Source: Aeromicrobium phragmitis (lineage in GTDB: Bacteria > Actinomycetota > Actinomycetes > Propionibacteriales > Nocardioidaceae). Taken from it: DNA of 64,000 nucleotides. The translations under genes were made by a program, and so were the position numbers. The first letter of the stretch is position 1. Every line of letters begins with the position of its first letter. Below the pieces are notes generated by a model. The model ran no database searches. It saw nothing but the letters and a program-made list of their open reading frames with translations, and had not been told where the DNA came from. The stretch is from positions 291,263 through 355,262 of the forward strand of contig NZ_RDBF01000003.1 of the NCBI RefSeq assembly GCF_003674095.1, given 5' to 3'. Positions 1 to 8,054 of this stretch are shown piece by piece.

Positions 1-1
1 G

Positions 2-754
2 TTGCGCCCCAACCTGGAGAAGTGGGCCCCGCTCATCCCCGAGGACGCGGTCCTGGTCAGCCTCATGAAGGGCGTGGAGCTGGGCACTCGCCAGCGCATG
101 ACCCAGGTCATCGCCGAGATCACCGGCGCCGGCCCCGAGCGCCTCGCCGTGGTCACCGGTCCCAACCTCGCCAAGGAGATCGCTCGGCGTGAGCCGGCGG
201 CGAGTGTCGTGGCCTGCGCGGACCCGGAGGTCGCGGAGTTCCTCCAGAAGTGGTGCCACACGCCGGGCTTTCGTCCCTACACCAACACCGACGTCGTCGG
301 TTCGGAGCTCGCCGGGGCCACCAAGAACGTCATCGCGCTGGCCGTCGGCGTCTGCGACGGGCTCGGCTACGGCGACAACTCCAAGGCGTCGGTCATCACC
401 CGCGGGCTCGCCGAGACCACGCGACTGGGCATGAAGATGGGCGCCGACCCGATGACCTTCGCGGGGCTGGCCGGGCTCGGCGACCTCGTCGCCACCTGCT
501 CGTCCCCGTTGTCGCGCAACCGCACCTTCGGGCAGAGGCTGGGGGAGGGGCTGACGGTCCAGGAGGCCAGCGGGCACACCCGTCAGGTCGCCGAGGGCGC
601 CAAGTCCTGCACGTCCATCGCCGAACTCGCTGTCTTGCACGGCGTCGACATGCCGATCGTCGAGCACGTCCGCGCGCTCGTCGAAGGGCGCATGGGGCCG
701 CAGGAACTGGTCGCGGCGATGATCAGTCGTGAGGCCAAGCCGGAAGTGCGCTGA
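2..754 (+). CDS. gpsA: Glycerol-3-phosphate dehydrogenase [NAD(P)+], 3' part
   Basis: Cytoplasmic enzyme that reduces dihydroxyacetone phosphate to sn-glycerol 3-phosphate for phospholipid synthesis. The gene is cut by the window edge: about 250 residues remain of a family near 330, so the N-terminal Rossmann glycine motif is missing. Visible are the NAD-domain end (VVTGPNLAKEIA), the catalytic-lysine segment GATKNVIALAVG and the C-terminal helical domain with GLAGLGDLVATCSS. The frame is open to the left edge, so the TTG at position 2 is probably not the true start. In Nocardioidales this gene commonly precedes ddl and thiL, as here. Confidence 0.95.
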   Translation: MRPNLEKWAPLIPEDAVLVSLMKGVELGTRQRMTQVIAEITGAGPERLAVVTGPNLAKEIARREPAASVVACADPEVAEFLQKWCHTPGFRPYTNTDVVGSELAGATKNVIALAVGVCDGLGYGDNSKASVITRGLAETTRLGMKMGADPMTFAGLAGLGDLVATCSSPLSRNRTFGQRLGEGLTVQEASGHTRQVAEGAKSCTSIAELAVLHGVDMPIVEHVRALVEGRMGPQELVAAMISREAKPEVR

Positions 755-755
755 C

Positions 756-1802
756 TCAGGCGCCGAGCGCCGCCTCGATGTCGGCCCACAGATCGTCGAC
801 GTCCTCGATGCCCACCGAGAGCCGGATCAGCCCGGCCGGGATCGTCGGTGCCTCGTTGGCGTGCCGGCGTCGCCGCTCCCACGTCGACTCGACGCCGCCG
901 AGGCTCGTCGCATAGCGGACGAGGTTGCTGGCCTCGGTGGCGCGCTGCGCACGGTGCGGATCGTCCAGCACGATGCCGACGATCGTGCCGAAGCCGGGGT
1001 AGCGGATCTCGTCGACGAGTGGGCTCACGCGCAGCCGCCCCACGAGCTCGCGGGCGTTCTGCTCCGCGCGGTCCAAGCGCACGTGCAGCGTGCGGATGCC
1101 GCGGGTGGTCAGCCAGGACTCGAGCGCACCGGGGATCGCGCCGTGATCGTGCCGATGGGCCCGCAGCCGGGCGTACAGGTCGGCATCGCGCGTCACGGTC
1201 AGCCCGAGGATGACGTCGCTGTGACCGGCGAGCAGCTTCGAGGCCGAGTGCGTCACGATGTCCGCGCCGAGTTCGAGCGGCTGTTGGCGCAGCGGCGAGT
1301 TGAAGGTGTTGTCGACCGCGACGAGGGCCCCGGCGTCGTGAGCGGCGCCGATCAGCGTCGGCAGGTCGGCCACCTCGAGGGCCGGGTTGGTGGGCGACTC
1401 CAGCCAGACGAGCGCGGCGCCGGCCATCGCCTCGATCGTCGCTCCCGTGTCGGACACGTCCACGAGCTTGACGTCCAGGTCGGGGCGCGAGGTCAACTGT
1501 TTGGTGGTGCCGTAGTAGCCGTGATGGGGCGCGACCACTCGGCTGCCGGCGGGGACGAGTGAGAAGACCGCCGCTGACGCCGCGATACCCGAGGCGAACG
1601 CGAGGGCCTGGCCGCGCTCCAGCTCACCGACGACCTGTTCCAAGGGCTCCCACACCGGGTTGCCTGCCCGGGCGTACTCTGCGGTGCCGCCGGGGACGAG
1701 CGCGCTCGCCAGCGTGATCGGCGCCGAGAGCGGGTCGCCCGGCTCGTGGGGTCGTCCGACCGAGACGGCGATGGACGAGGCAGTGAGGTCGCGTGGCGTC
1801 AT
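756..1802 (-). CDS. Cys/Met-metabolism PLP-dependent enzyme (cystathionine gamma-lyase/synthase family)
   Basis: 348-residue fold-type I PLP enzyme of the Cys_Met_Meta_PP family. The PLP lysine is K189 in HSASKLLAGHSD, the upstream aspartate lies in AVDNTF, and the substrate-binding SVGIED motif is near the C terminus. Members perform beta/gamma-elimination or gamma-replacement on homoserine derivatives, cystathionine or methionine; the sequence alone does not say which. It is slightly shorter than typical MetB/CGL proteins (380-400). The ATG lies 36 bases from the divergent ddl start, so the two share a promoter region. It converges on gpsA with one base between them. Confidence 0.85.
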   Translation of the reverse strand: MTPRDLTASSIAVSVGRPHEPGDPLSAPITLASALVPGGTAEYARAGNPVWEPLEQVVGELERGQALAFASGIAASAAVFSLVPAGSRVVAPHHGYYGTTKQLTSRPDLDVKLVDVSDTGATIEAMAGAALVWLESPTNPALEVADLPTLIGAAHDAGALVAVDNTFNSPLRQQPLELGADIVTHSASKLLAGHSDVILGLTVTRDADLYARLRAHRHDHGAIPGALESWLTTRGIRTLHVRLDRAEQNARELVGRLRVSPLVDEIRYPGFGTIVGIVLDDPHRAQRATEASNLVRYATSLGGVESTWERRRRHANEAPTIPAGLIRLSVGIEDVDDLWADIEAALGA

Positions 1803-1838
1803 GAGTCCATTGTCCTCGTCCCGGTACGCTGCTGGACG

Positions 1839-2906
1839 ATGACCGGTTCAAAGCGCGTGCGCGTGGCAGTCGTATTCGGTGGGCGATCCAGTGAGCACGG
1901 TGTGTCGTGCCTGACCGCTCGCGAGGTGATGGCGGTGATCGACCGCGACCGGTACGAGGTGCTGCCGGTCGGCATCACGCCCGACGGCCAGTGGGTCGAG
2001 GAGACCGGCGAGTGGGACGATCTGGTGCCCGGCACGCTCCCGCAGGTGCGCGTCGACCGTCCAACCTTTTCGTGGGACCGCCTCCGTGACGAGGTCGACG
2101 TGGTCTTCCCGCTGCTGCACGGCCCCTGGGGCGAGGACGGCACGATCCAGGGTCTGCTGGAGATGGCCGACGTTCCCTACGTCGGCGCCGGCGTGCTGGC
2201 CAGCGCCGCCGCCATGGACAAGCCCTTCACCAAGACGCTGTTCTCCGCAGCCGGCCTGCCGCAGCTGCCGTACGTGACGGTGCTGCCCTGGGAGTGGGAG
2301 GCCAATCCTGGCCGTGCGATCGACCGCATTCACGCGCTCGGCCTGCCGGTGTTCGTCAAGCCCGCTCGCGCCGGCTCGAGTTCGGGCGTGACCATGGTGA
2401 GCGACTGGACCTACCTCGAGGACGCCGTCGAGGCGGCCCGCAAGCTCGACCCGAAGATCGTCGTCGAGGCGGCCGCGCACGGCAAGCGCGAGGTGGAGTG
2501 CGCCGTGGTGCAGGACCTCGACGGCATGCCGATCGCGAGCGAGGTGGGCGAGATCGTGGTCGACGACTCCGCCTCGCACGACTACTACGACTTCTCGGCC
2601 AAATACCTCGACGGCAGCAGCCAGAACGTCATTCCCGCCGATATCGGCCCCACGATGCGCAACCGGATCCAGTCCTACGCCTTGCAGGCCTTCGACGCCA
2701 TCGGCTGCGAGGGGCTCGCGCGCGTCGACTTCTTCCTCACCGACTCGGCCGACGGCGGGCTGGTGATCAACGAGATCAACACGATGCCCGGCTTCACGCC
2801 GTTCTCGATGTTCCCCAAGGCGTGGGAGGCGTCCGGGCTGGCGTACGCCGACCTCGTGGAGCGGCTCCTGCAGCTCGCTCTCAAGCGGCCGACCGGCCTG
2901 CGCTGA
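1839..2906 (+). CDS. ddl: D-alanine--D-alanine ligase
   Basis: ATP-grasp ligase making the D-Ala-D-Ala dipeptide of peptidoglycan precursors in the cytoplasm; 355 residues, normal length. The protein opens with RVRVAVVFGGRSSEHGVS, the Ddl N-terminal signature, carries HGPWGEDGTIQGLLE, the ATP-grasp core VFVKPARAGSSSGVTMV, and ends with the metal-ligand segment NEINTMPGFTPFSMFPK. The ATG at 1839 was chosen over an upstream in-frame start because it places this signature at the usual distance and leaves space for the divergent PLP-enzyme gene. Confidence 0.96.
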   Translation: MTGSKRVRVAVVFGGRSSEHGVSCLTAREVMAVIDRDRYEVLPVGITPDGQWVEETGEWDDLVPGTLPQVRVDRPTFSWDRLRDEVDVVFPLLHGPWGEDGTIQGLLEMADVPYVGAGVLASAAAMDKPFTKTLFSAAGLPQLPYVTVLPWEWEANPGRAIDRIHALGLPVFVKPARAGSSSGVTMVSDWTYLEDAVEAARKLDPKIVVEAAAHGKREVECAVVQDLDGMPIASEVGEIVVDDSASHDYYDFSAKYLDGSSQNVIPADIGPTMRNRIQSYALQAFDAIGCEGLARVDFFLTDSADGGLVINEINTMPGFTPFSMFPKAWEASGLAYADLVERLLQLALKRPTGLR

Positions 2907-2918
2907 GCAGCCGCCGGC

Positions 2919-3155
2919 TCAGAGCCGGACGACGGGGCAGGTGAGGGTGCGGGTGATGCCGTCGACCTGCTGGATCGACGCGACGACGAGGGTGCCGAGT
3001 TCGTCCATGTTCGGGCCTTCGACGCGCACGATGACGTCGTAGGGGCCGGTGACGTCCTCCGCCTGGATGACGCCGTCGATGGCCGCGATCTCGCGGGCGA
3101 CCTCAGCGGCCTTGCCGACCTCGGTCTGGACGAGGATGTACGCCTGAACAGCCAT
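2919..3155 (-). CDS. Stand-alone Lrp/AsnC ligand-binding (RAM) domain protein
   Basis: 78 residues that consist only of the C-terminal RAM domain of Lrp/AsnC regulators; there is no helix-turn-helix. Pattern: beta-strand AYILVQTE, helix, then GPYDVIVRVEG. Such proteins sense amino acids or modulate full-length Lrp partners; no specific role can be read here. The ATG at 3155 was chosen because AGAAAGGAGC lies five to six bases upstream; a longer in-frame start would overlap this ribosome-binding site. It is convergent with ddl and divergent from thiL. Confidence 0.88.
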   Translation of the reverse strand: MAVQAYILVQTEVGKAAEVAREIAAIDGVIQAEDVTGPYDVIVRVEGPNMDELGTLVVASIQQVDGITRTLTCPVVRL

Positions 3156-3231
3156 CGATAGCTCCTTTCTGCGCGACATCGCTGGGACACGCTATCGCAG
3201 AGACCGTGGTGGGGGACACCAGGCTGGGAGA

Positions 3232-4194
3232 ATGGGCAAGGTGAGCTCAACTGATCAGACCATCGCCGCCGTCGGGGAGTTCGGCCTCATCGACCGAGTC
3301 ACCGAAGGGATCGGATCGAGCGAGTACGTGCTGCTCGGTCCCGGAGACGACGCCGCGCACGTGGCCACCGCCGACGGCACGTTCGTCGTGAGCACCGACA
3401 TCCTCGTCGAGGGCCGCCACTTCCGTCGCGACTGGTCCTCGCCCGCCGACATCGGCCACAAGGCCGCCGCGGCCAACCTCTCGGACATCAACGCGATGGG
3501 CGGGGTCGCCACGGCGCTCACCATGGCGTTCGCCGCCCCGGCCGATCTCCCCGAGCAGTGGGCCCTGGAGATGGTCGCCGCGTTCGAGGCCGAGTGCGCC
3601 ACCGTGGGCGCCCACCTCGTCGGGGGCGACGTCTCCTCGGCCGATCAGGTCGTCATCTCCGTCACCGCGATCGGCGACGCCGAGCGGCCGGTCACCCGCG
3701 CGGGCGCACAGGTGGGCGATGTCGTCGCCTACGCCGGCACCCTCGGGTTGTCCGCCGCCGGGTACGCCGCGCTGAGCCGCGGCTTCCGTTCGCCCAAGGT
3801 CGCCGTCGACGCGCACCGTCGGCCTGCCCCGCCGTACGCGGCCGGGCCTGCTGCTGCCGCGTCCGGCGCCACCGCGATGATCGACGTCAGCGACGGTTTC
3901 GTCGCCGACCTCGGCCATCTCGCACGGGCCAGCAAGGTCGGCGTGGACGTTCGCTCCGAGGCGTTCGTGCTGCCGGAGGCGGTCGAGACGCTGGCCAGTG
4001 CCCTCGGCGGGCTCGATCCGCTGTCGTTCGTGTTGGGCGGGGGAGAGGACTTCGCGCTCGTCGCCACCTTCCCGAGCGCCGACGCGCTCCCCGAGGGCTG
4101 GACCGTGGTGGGCGAGGTGCGTGAGGGCGCCGGCGAGGTCACCGTCGACGGTGCGCCCTACGCCGGCAATCCCGGTCACCGCCACTTCGCCTGA
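3232..4194 (+). CDS. thiL: Thiamine-monophosphate kinase
   Basis: PurM/AIR-synthase-fold kinase that converts thiamine monophosphate to the cofactor thiamine diphosphate. 320 residues, the family length. Visible motifs: N-terminal GEFGLIDRVTEG, the metal-binding LLGPGDDAA, the D(I/T)LVEGRHF segment, AAANLSDINAMGG and the ATP-binding MIDVSDGFVADLGHLA and FVLGGGEDFALVATF. Start is ATG at 3232, with an in-frame GTG at 3241 as alternative. It is followed by the repeat-rich terminator region. Confidence 0.96.
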   Translation: MGKVSSTDQTIAAVGEFGLIDRVTEGIGSSEYVLLGPGDDAAHVATADGTFVVSTDILVEGRHFRRDWSSPADIGHKAAAANLSDINAMGGVATALTMAFAAPADLPEQWALEMVAAFEAECATVGAHLVGGDVSSADQVVISVTAIGDAERPVTRAGAQVGDVVAYAGTLGLSAAGYAALSRGFRSPKVAVDAHRRPAPPYAAGPAAAASGATAMIDVSDGFVADLGHLARASKVGVDVRSEAFVLPEAVETLASALGGLDPLSFVLGGGEDFALVATFPSADALPEGWTVVGEVREGAGEVTVDGAPYAGNPGHRHFA

Positions 4195-4201
4195 CTGGGC
4201 T

Positions 4202-4509
4202 TAGGTGGTCGAGTAGCGACCGCCCTTCGGTACACCGCCTCGTTTCTCGGCGGCACTCAGGAACCGGAACGAGGGCAACCTGTAGGTGGTCGAGTAGGCC
4301 CGAGGGACGAGGGCCGTATCGAGACCACACGACAACGGCGGCGGCTCCGCGTCTGTCCCGGCGAGGGGACGAACGCGAAGCCACCGCCGTTGTGCAGTGA
4401 CCGGGCGCGTGGGTCAGAGCTTGGTGGTGCCGTACGCGAGCTTTTCGGCTAGCCCCTCGGCCTTAGGTGGTCGAGTAGGCCCGAGGAACGAGGGCCGTAT
4501 CGAGACCAC
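4202..4509. repeat. Cluster of dispersed actinobacterial palindromic repeats
   Basis: The left arm TAGGTGGTCGAGTAG occurs three times, at 4202-4216, 4283-4297 and 4464-4478. In the latter two it is followed by CGAGG(G/A)ACGAGGGCC and the right arm GTATCGAGACCAC (to 4328 and 4509), forming an imperfect inverted repeat. Related 'GGTGGTCGAGTAG...CGTATCGAGACCACC' units are scattered through genomes of Nocardioidaceae and relatives as REP-like elements. The first copy has lost its right half. The 423-base stretch between thiL and the DUF2505 gene consists of these elements and the duplication described separately; no gene is seen in it. Confidence 0.8.
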
Positions 4510-4643
4510 GAGCCGCGACGGACCAAGAAAACACGACAACGGCGGCGGCTCCGCGTCTGTCCCGGCGAGGGGACGAACGCGAAGCCACCGCCGTTGCGCA
4601 GTGACCGGGCGCGTGGGTCAGAGCTTGGTGGTGCCGTACGCGA
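4327..4643. repeat. 113-bp direct duplication of a hairpin plus the 3' end of the adjacent gene
   Basis: Positions 4327-4439 and 4531-4643 are identical except one base (T4392 versus C4596), with a 204-base period. The right copy includes the last 26 bases and stop of the DUF2505 gene; the left copy is a dead duplicate of that end. Each copy contains one large hairpin. The duplication carries along the palindromic repeat unit, which suggests slippage or recombination between repeat copies. The near identity means it is recent. Confidence 0.9.
4537..4596. terminator. Large bidirectional hairpin, likely terminator (second copy at 4333-4392)
   Basis: Arm 4537-4556 (CAACGGCGGCGGCTCCGCGT) pairs with arm 4577-4596 over 20 positions, with two G-T type mismatches, around a 20-base loop. 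It lies between the convergent thiL and DUF2505 genes, where a shared terminator is expected. A duplicate stands at 4333-4392. There is no long T run on either side, so intrinsic termination is inferred from position and stem length only. Confidence 0.6.
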
Positions 4644-5100
4644 CGTCGGCGTCGAGTGCCGCCTTGATCGCCTTGGCGACCTCGGGTTCGATCTTGCGGC
4701 CGATGATCGGCAGCGCGACCTTCACGTCGCCGTCGACGATGAACTCCGTCGCCTCGAGGCCGCCGGTGAGGGTGGCCGTGCCCTTCATCTGCGCGGGCTG
4801 CCCGACGATCTCCACCTTCACGTCGGCGGCGCGGTTGCCCGAGGCGTCGGCCGCCCCCCAGTTCTCGGTCTGGACGACCTTGACGGTGTCACCGGTGATC
4901 TTCTTGACGAACTCGGGCATCTGCGCGGGCATCGTGCGCTTGATGGTGACCACGTGGCCGTCGCCGTCGGACTCGACGCTGACGTCGTAGTCGAGAGAGC
5001 CCTGCTGCTCGCAGGCCTCGGACCGGAACGCCTTGTCGGTGATCAGCGCGTAGACGGCGTCGATCCCGGCGGGGTAGGAGTAGCTCTGCTGGATCTTCAC
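4618..5100 (-). CDS. DUF2505 family protein (START-like fold)
   Basis: 160-residue protein of the actinobacterial DUF2505 family, which resembles SRPBCC/START lipid-binding folds: it begins KIQQSYSYPAGIDAVYALITD and ends with an alternating strand/helix pattern (GDVKVALPIIGRKIEPEVAKAI). The function of the family is unknown; ligand binding at the membrane is a fold-based guess. It starts with GTG, whose bases overlap the stop of the PspA gene (GTGA), so the two are translationally coupled. Its last 26 bases are duplicated downstream. Confidence 0.85.
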   Translation of the reverse strand: MKIQQSYSYPAGIDAVYALITDKAFRSEACEQQGSLDYDVSVESDGDGHVVTIKRTMPAQMPEFVKKITGDTVKVVQTENWGAADASGNRAADVKVEIVGQPAQMKGTATLTGGLEATEFIVDGDVKVALPIIGRKIEPEVAKAIKAALDADVAYGTTKL

Positions 5101-5873
5101 GCGGGGTTCTCCGTCTCCTCGCGCTGCTGGGCCTCGAGCGACTGCTGGTTGCCGCCGGCGCCGAGCTGCTTGAGCTCGGCCAGTCGTGCCTCGACCTCGA
5201 GCTGCGTGCTGTCGAGCTCGAGCTCCTCGAACTGCGCGTCGATGCTGGAGGCGTTGAGCTCGGCCTGACCGGCGACCTGCGCCTCGACTCGGCGGATCTT
5301 CTCCTCGAATCGCGAGATCTCGCTGGTCGGGTCGAGGATGTCGATCGACTTGACCGCCGACTGCACACGGGCCTGCGCCTCGGCGGTCTTCTGCCGCGCG
5401 ACGAGCTGGTCTCGCTTGACGTTCAGCTCGCCGAGCTTGCTGCGCATCTGCACCAGGCCGGTCTTGAGCTTCTCGACGACCTCGTTCTGCGACTCGATCA
5501 TCGGCGCGGCCTGCTTGGCCTCGTTCTCGTGCTGGATCTGCTTGCCCAGCGCGACCTTGGCGAGGTTGTCGAAGCGCGCGGCCTCGGCGGTCTGCCCCTG
5601 CGCACGCAGCGCGTCGGCCTTCTGCGAGGCGGCGAGCGCCTTGTTGCCCCACTCGCGGGCGTCGCGGACGTCCTCGGCGTGGTCGGCCTCGGCGAGGCGG
5701 AGGTTGCCGATGGTCTCGGCCACGGCCTTCTCGGCCTCGGCGATCGAGTTGGTGTAATCGCGGATCATCTGGTCGAGCATCTTCTCGGGATCCTCGGCCT
5801 TGTCCAACAACGCGTTGATGTTGGCACGGGTCAGCTGGGCGACGCGCCCGAGAATGGACTGCTTCTGCGCCAT
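5097..5873 (-). CDS. PspA/IM30 family membrane-stress protein
   Basis: 258 residues, almost entirely alpha-helical coiled coil, typical of PspA/Vipp1/IM30 (220-260 residues). The N terminus, SILGRVAQLTRANINALLDKAEDPEKMLDQMIRD, is the family signature (amphipathic helix then the PEKML segment). Such proteins form ESCRT-III-like assemblies on the inner face of the membrane and protect it under stress. It is coupled by a GTGA overlap to the downstream DUF2505 gene, so the two products may act together. Confidence 0.93.
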   Translation of the reverse strand: MAQKQSILGRVAQLTRANINALLDKAEDPEKMLDQMIRDYTNSIAEAEKAVAETIGNLRLAEADHAEDVRDAREWGNKALAASQKADALRAQGQTAEAARFDNLAKVALGKQIQHENEAKQAAPMIESQNEVVEKLKTGLVQMRSKLGELNVKRDQLVARQKTAEAQARVQSAVKSIDILDPTSEISRFEEKIRRVEAQVAGQAELNASSIDAQFEELELDSTQLEVEARLAELKQLGAGGNQQSLEAQQREETENPA

Positions 5874-5945
5874 CGGTCACTCCTTCGTGTCGACGTTAGA
5901 ACGAACCTACCGGGTCGACGTGACGGACGTAATGCGCTGCGACCC

Positions 5946-6563
5946 TCAGGCGTAGCGGCGTGCGGCGTCGCCGGCGAGTTTGTCGGCGGCCTCGTTGAGC
6001 GGGTGATTGTTGTGGCCCTTGATCCACTCCCACGTGGTGGCGACGCCGGCGGCCTTGCGCTCGGCGACGAGGGAGTCGAGTTCCTTCATGAGTTCGACGT
6101 TGGCGACGGGCTTGCCGGCGGCGGTCTTCCAGTTCTTGCGCTTCCAACCGGGGATCCACTTGGTGACCGAGTTGAGCACGTACTGCGAGTCGAGCTGGAT
6201 GTGCAGGTCGTTGTTCGGGTGCGCCTGCAGCGCGTTGATGAGGGCGAGCAGCTCACCGATGTTGTTGGTCCCGGACACCAGGCCGCCGTGGTCGGAGCGG
6301 CCGTCGCTGGCGACCCAGGCCCAGCCGGTCGGGCCGTCGGGGTTGGACAGGCACGAACCGTCGCACGCGATGGTGAGCGTCCCCTCGACCATGGAGGCCG
6401 CGACCTGCGGGCTGGCCGGCGGCGCGAGTACGGCTTCCACCTCGCCCACGAGCGCGGCGGCTTCCCGTGCCGTGAGGTGTCGACGCCCGGCGTCGATCGC
6501 GTCGAGCGTGACCGACTGGAACCGTGAAATGAGTTCGTCGCGCTGGTCGGTGCTGAGGTTCAC
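5946..6563 (-). CDS. rnhA: Ribonuclease HI with N-terminal helical extension
   Basis: Cleaves RNA in RNA-DNA hybrids. All catalytic positions are visible: D68 (ACDGSCLSNPDGP), E104 (NNIGELLAL), D125 (IQLDSQYV), H184 and D194 (KGHNNHPLNEAADKLA). The enzyme core spans about 63-200; the first 60 residues are an extra helical segment absent from E. coli RNase HI. The GTG at 6563 was chosen since a purine-rich GGAAGAACGG lies upstream; the alternative TTG at 6581 has no such site. Predicted length 205. Confidence 0.9.
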   Translation of the reverse strand: MNLSTDQRDELISRFQSVTLDAIDAGRRHLTAREAAALVGEVEAVLAPPASPQVAASMVEGTLTIACDGSCLSNPDGPTGWAWVASDGRSDHGGLVSGTNNIGELLALINALQAHPNNDLHIQLDSQYVLNSVTKWIPGWKRKNWKTAAGKPVANVELMKELDSLVAERKAAGVATTWEWIKGHNNHPLNEAADKLAGDAARRYA

Positions 6564-6709
6564 GGGTATCCGTTCTTCCAATGGGTGATCGTGTGTCGGC
6601 GTTGTCCTGGTCGATCCTCTTATGCGCGCCCGCGCGACGGGTAGGCGGGTATCGCGGTCTTCATCCGGCGCTGAAAAGCACTGTTGCGCATGATCCGCCG
6701 AAATCGGCC

Positions 6710-7348
6710 TTACCGATGAGCGACGACCGCCGCGATAGGCCGGGCTCCGAGGCGCACCGTTACCTCGAACCCTCGGATGGTTGTCTCGTAGCCCTCAAGG
6801 ACCTCGGTTCCCTGGGCGCGCGTGTCCTTATCGAGTTCGGCATAAACGATCAGTCCGTCGTGGTCGGGGTTCGGCCCTGCTCCCCACACCGTGGCGTCGC
6901 CCACCTTTGTGCCGGAGAGTTGGTGCGCAATCTCAACGAACTCCTGCCTCGAGTGCTTCGCACGTTGGATCGTCACTCGCTCGTCGAGGGCCTGGATGTC
7001 GCCGATGTCGGCTCGGTCGGCGTAAGGGGAGACGAGGACGTAAACCGTGTCCGTGGCGCGATCGTAGTTCACGGAGTTGACGATTTCGCCACCCCATCTC
7101 GCACTGATCTTTTCGGTGAGCGTGAGGACGTCGTCGGGGATCCTGTTGCCGTTCTCGGACGCCAGGGAACCGAGCGCGTCGTCCTCGAGGTCGTCGAGTA
7201 GTTCGGCTGCAAGGAGACCATTGTGGCTCTCCGGTGTCGAGTCACCGGACGCAGGTGCATCCTCGTGCGCGCTGGCAGTAGCCGCGAATGGAATCGTGAA
7301 GACGAGTAGCGCCGCGTATGACGCCGCCTTGGTACCTGTCACCCGCAT
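6710..7348 (-). CDS. Secreted free-standing prodomain of a trypsin-like protease (truncated paralogue)
   Basis: 212-residue secreted protein: signal peptide 1-27 (AALLVFTIPFAATASA), then a region that aligns along its whole length with the propeptide of the S1 protease at 14075-15406. Shared stretches include IPDDVLTLTE, DIQALDERV, AHQLSGTKVG and HDGLIVYAE. It stops (TAA) two residues after RPIAAV, exactly where the protease domain of the paralogue begins, and no protease sequence follows. It could be a degraded gene or a functional prodomain acting in trans as chaperone or inhibitor. Start at 7348 chosen because bases around it match the paralogue's start region. Confidence 0.65.
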   Translation of the reverse strand: MRVTGTKAASYAALLVFTIPFAATASAHEDAPASGDSTPESHNGLLAAELLDDLEDDALGSLASENGNRIPDDVLTLTEKISARWGGEIVNSVNYDRATDTVYVLVSPYADRADIGDIQALDERVTIQRAKHSRQEFVEIAHQLSGTKVGDATVWGAGPNPDHDGLIVYAELDKDTRAQGTEVLEGYETTIRGFEVTVRLGARPIAAVVAHR

Positions 7349-7512
7349 ACGCTTGAGTGAATCAGACCGATGCATGGTTTCGCTGTGCTTTTGGTGGAGG
7401 GGTTCTTCCACAGCCCGAGATCGAGGGGTTGCGAAAACGGACGATATCGTGCAGGACCGCTAGAAATGGCTCGTCTTTCGGGGGGGAAGGCGGTGGGCCG
7501 TGGACGTAACAG

Positions 7513-7736
7513 GTGCGTCAGTTGGTGCGCGATCGTCGGATCGACCCGCGCACCGACGGTCAGGCGGTACGCCGCGCTGCGGCCGACGTGGTGGCTCAAC
7601 ATGAGGCGCGCAGACTCGCCGGCGCGATTCCTTCGCTCGACGATCCCGACGTGGTGGCGGACAGTTGGTCGCCGATGGCGCCGGCTTCCGGCCGCTGCAG
7701 CGGTTCCTCGACGATTCGGCCGCCGAGAATTTCTAA
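7513..7736 (+). pseudogene. Frameshifted N-terminal fragment of a CpaF/TadA-type secretion ATPase
   Basis: From the GTG at 7513 the translation reads VRQLVRDRRIDPR...RRAAADVVAQHEARRLAGAIP...DPDVVAD, which resembles the N-terminal helical domain of CpaF ATPases. Near 7665 the frame must shift to continue as QLVADGAGFRPLQRFLDDSAAENF, which matches the family hallmark 'aGfGPLqpfLDDptvEei', and then a TAA at 7734 ends it. The ATPase core with Walker A is missing. No ribosome-binding site is clear and an in-frame TAA precedes the GTG. This is a remnant of a tad-like locus distinct from the intact one at 32.7-38.1 kb. Confidence 0.6.
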
Positions 7737-8054
7737 ACGATACGCCAATCTCCTTTTTTGGTGCTTGATCAGGGTGTATCAGGCGGGGCGCTTGGTCTCT
7801 GTAGCTACACCCTGTGCGCGCTTTGTCGCGGCGAGGAACTCGTCTGAGGCGTTAACCTTGCTCATCGTTGCGCCAATCTCAGGCCGGTCGAGTGCGCGTT
7901 GAAGCTCGCGAGCGACCATCACGTTCAACTCATGCTGCCTCGCCGCTTGCCGGTGCCGATGTCGTGCGTAAACGCCACGCCCTCGGGGTGGAGGAGCGCA
8001 ACACGGCGCTGGGAGCGCCCGGGGAAGGTCCCGCAGGCCGCTTAGGGTGAAGGC
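7737..8054. other. Intergenic 318 bases; possible gene fragment on the minus strand
   Basis: No complete gene is supported. On the minus strand a short reading frame from about 7919 to the stop at 7779 encodes 46 residues (starting MVARELQRALDRPEIGATMS) that look protein-like in codon choice but match no family I recognise. It may be the end of a decayed gene. The last bases (GGGTGAAGGC before the ATG at 8055) supply the ribosome-binding site of the R-M gene. Confidence 0.4.
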
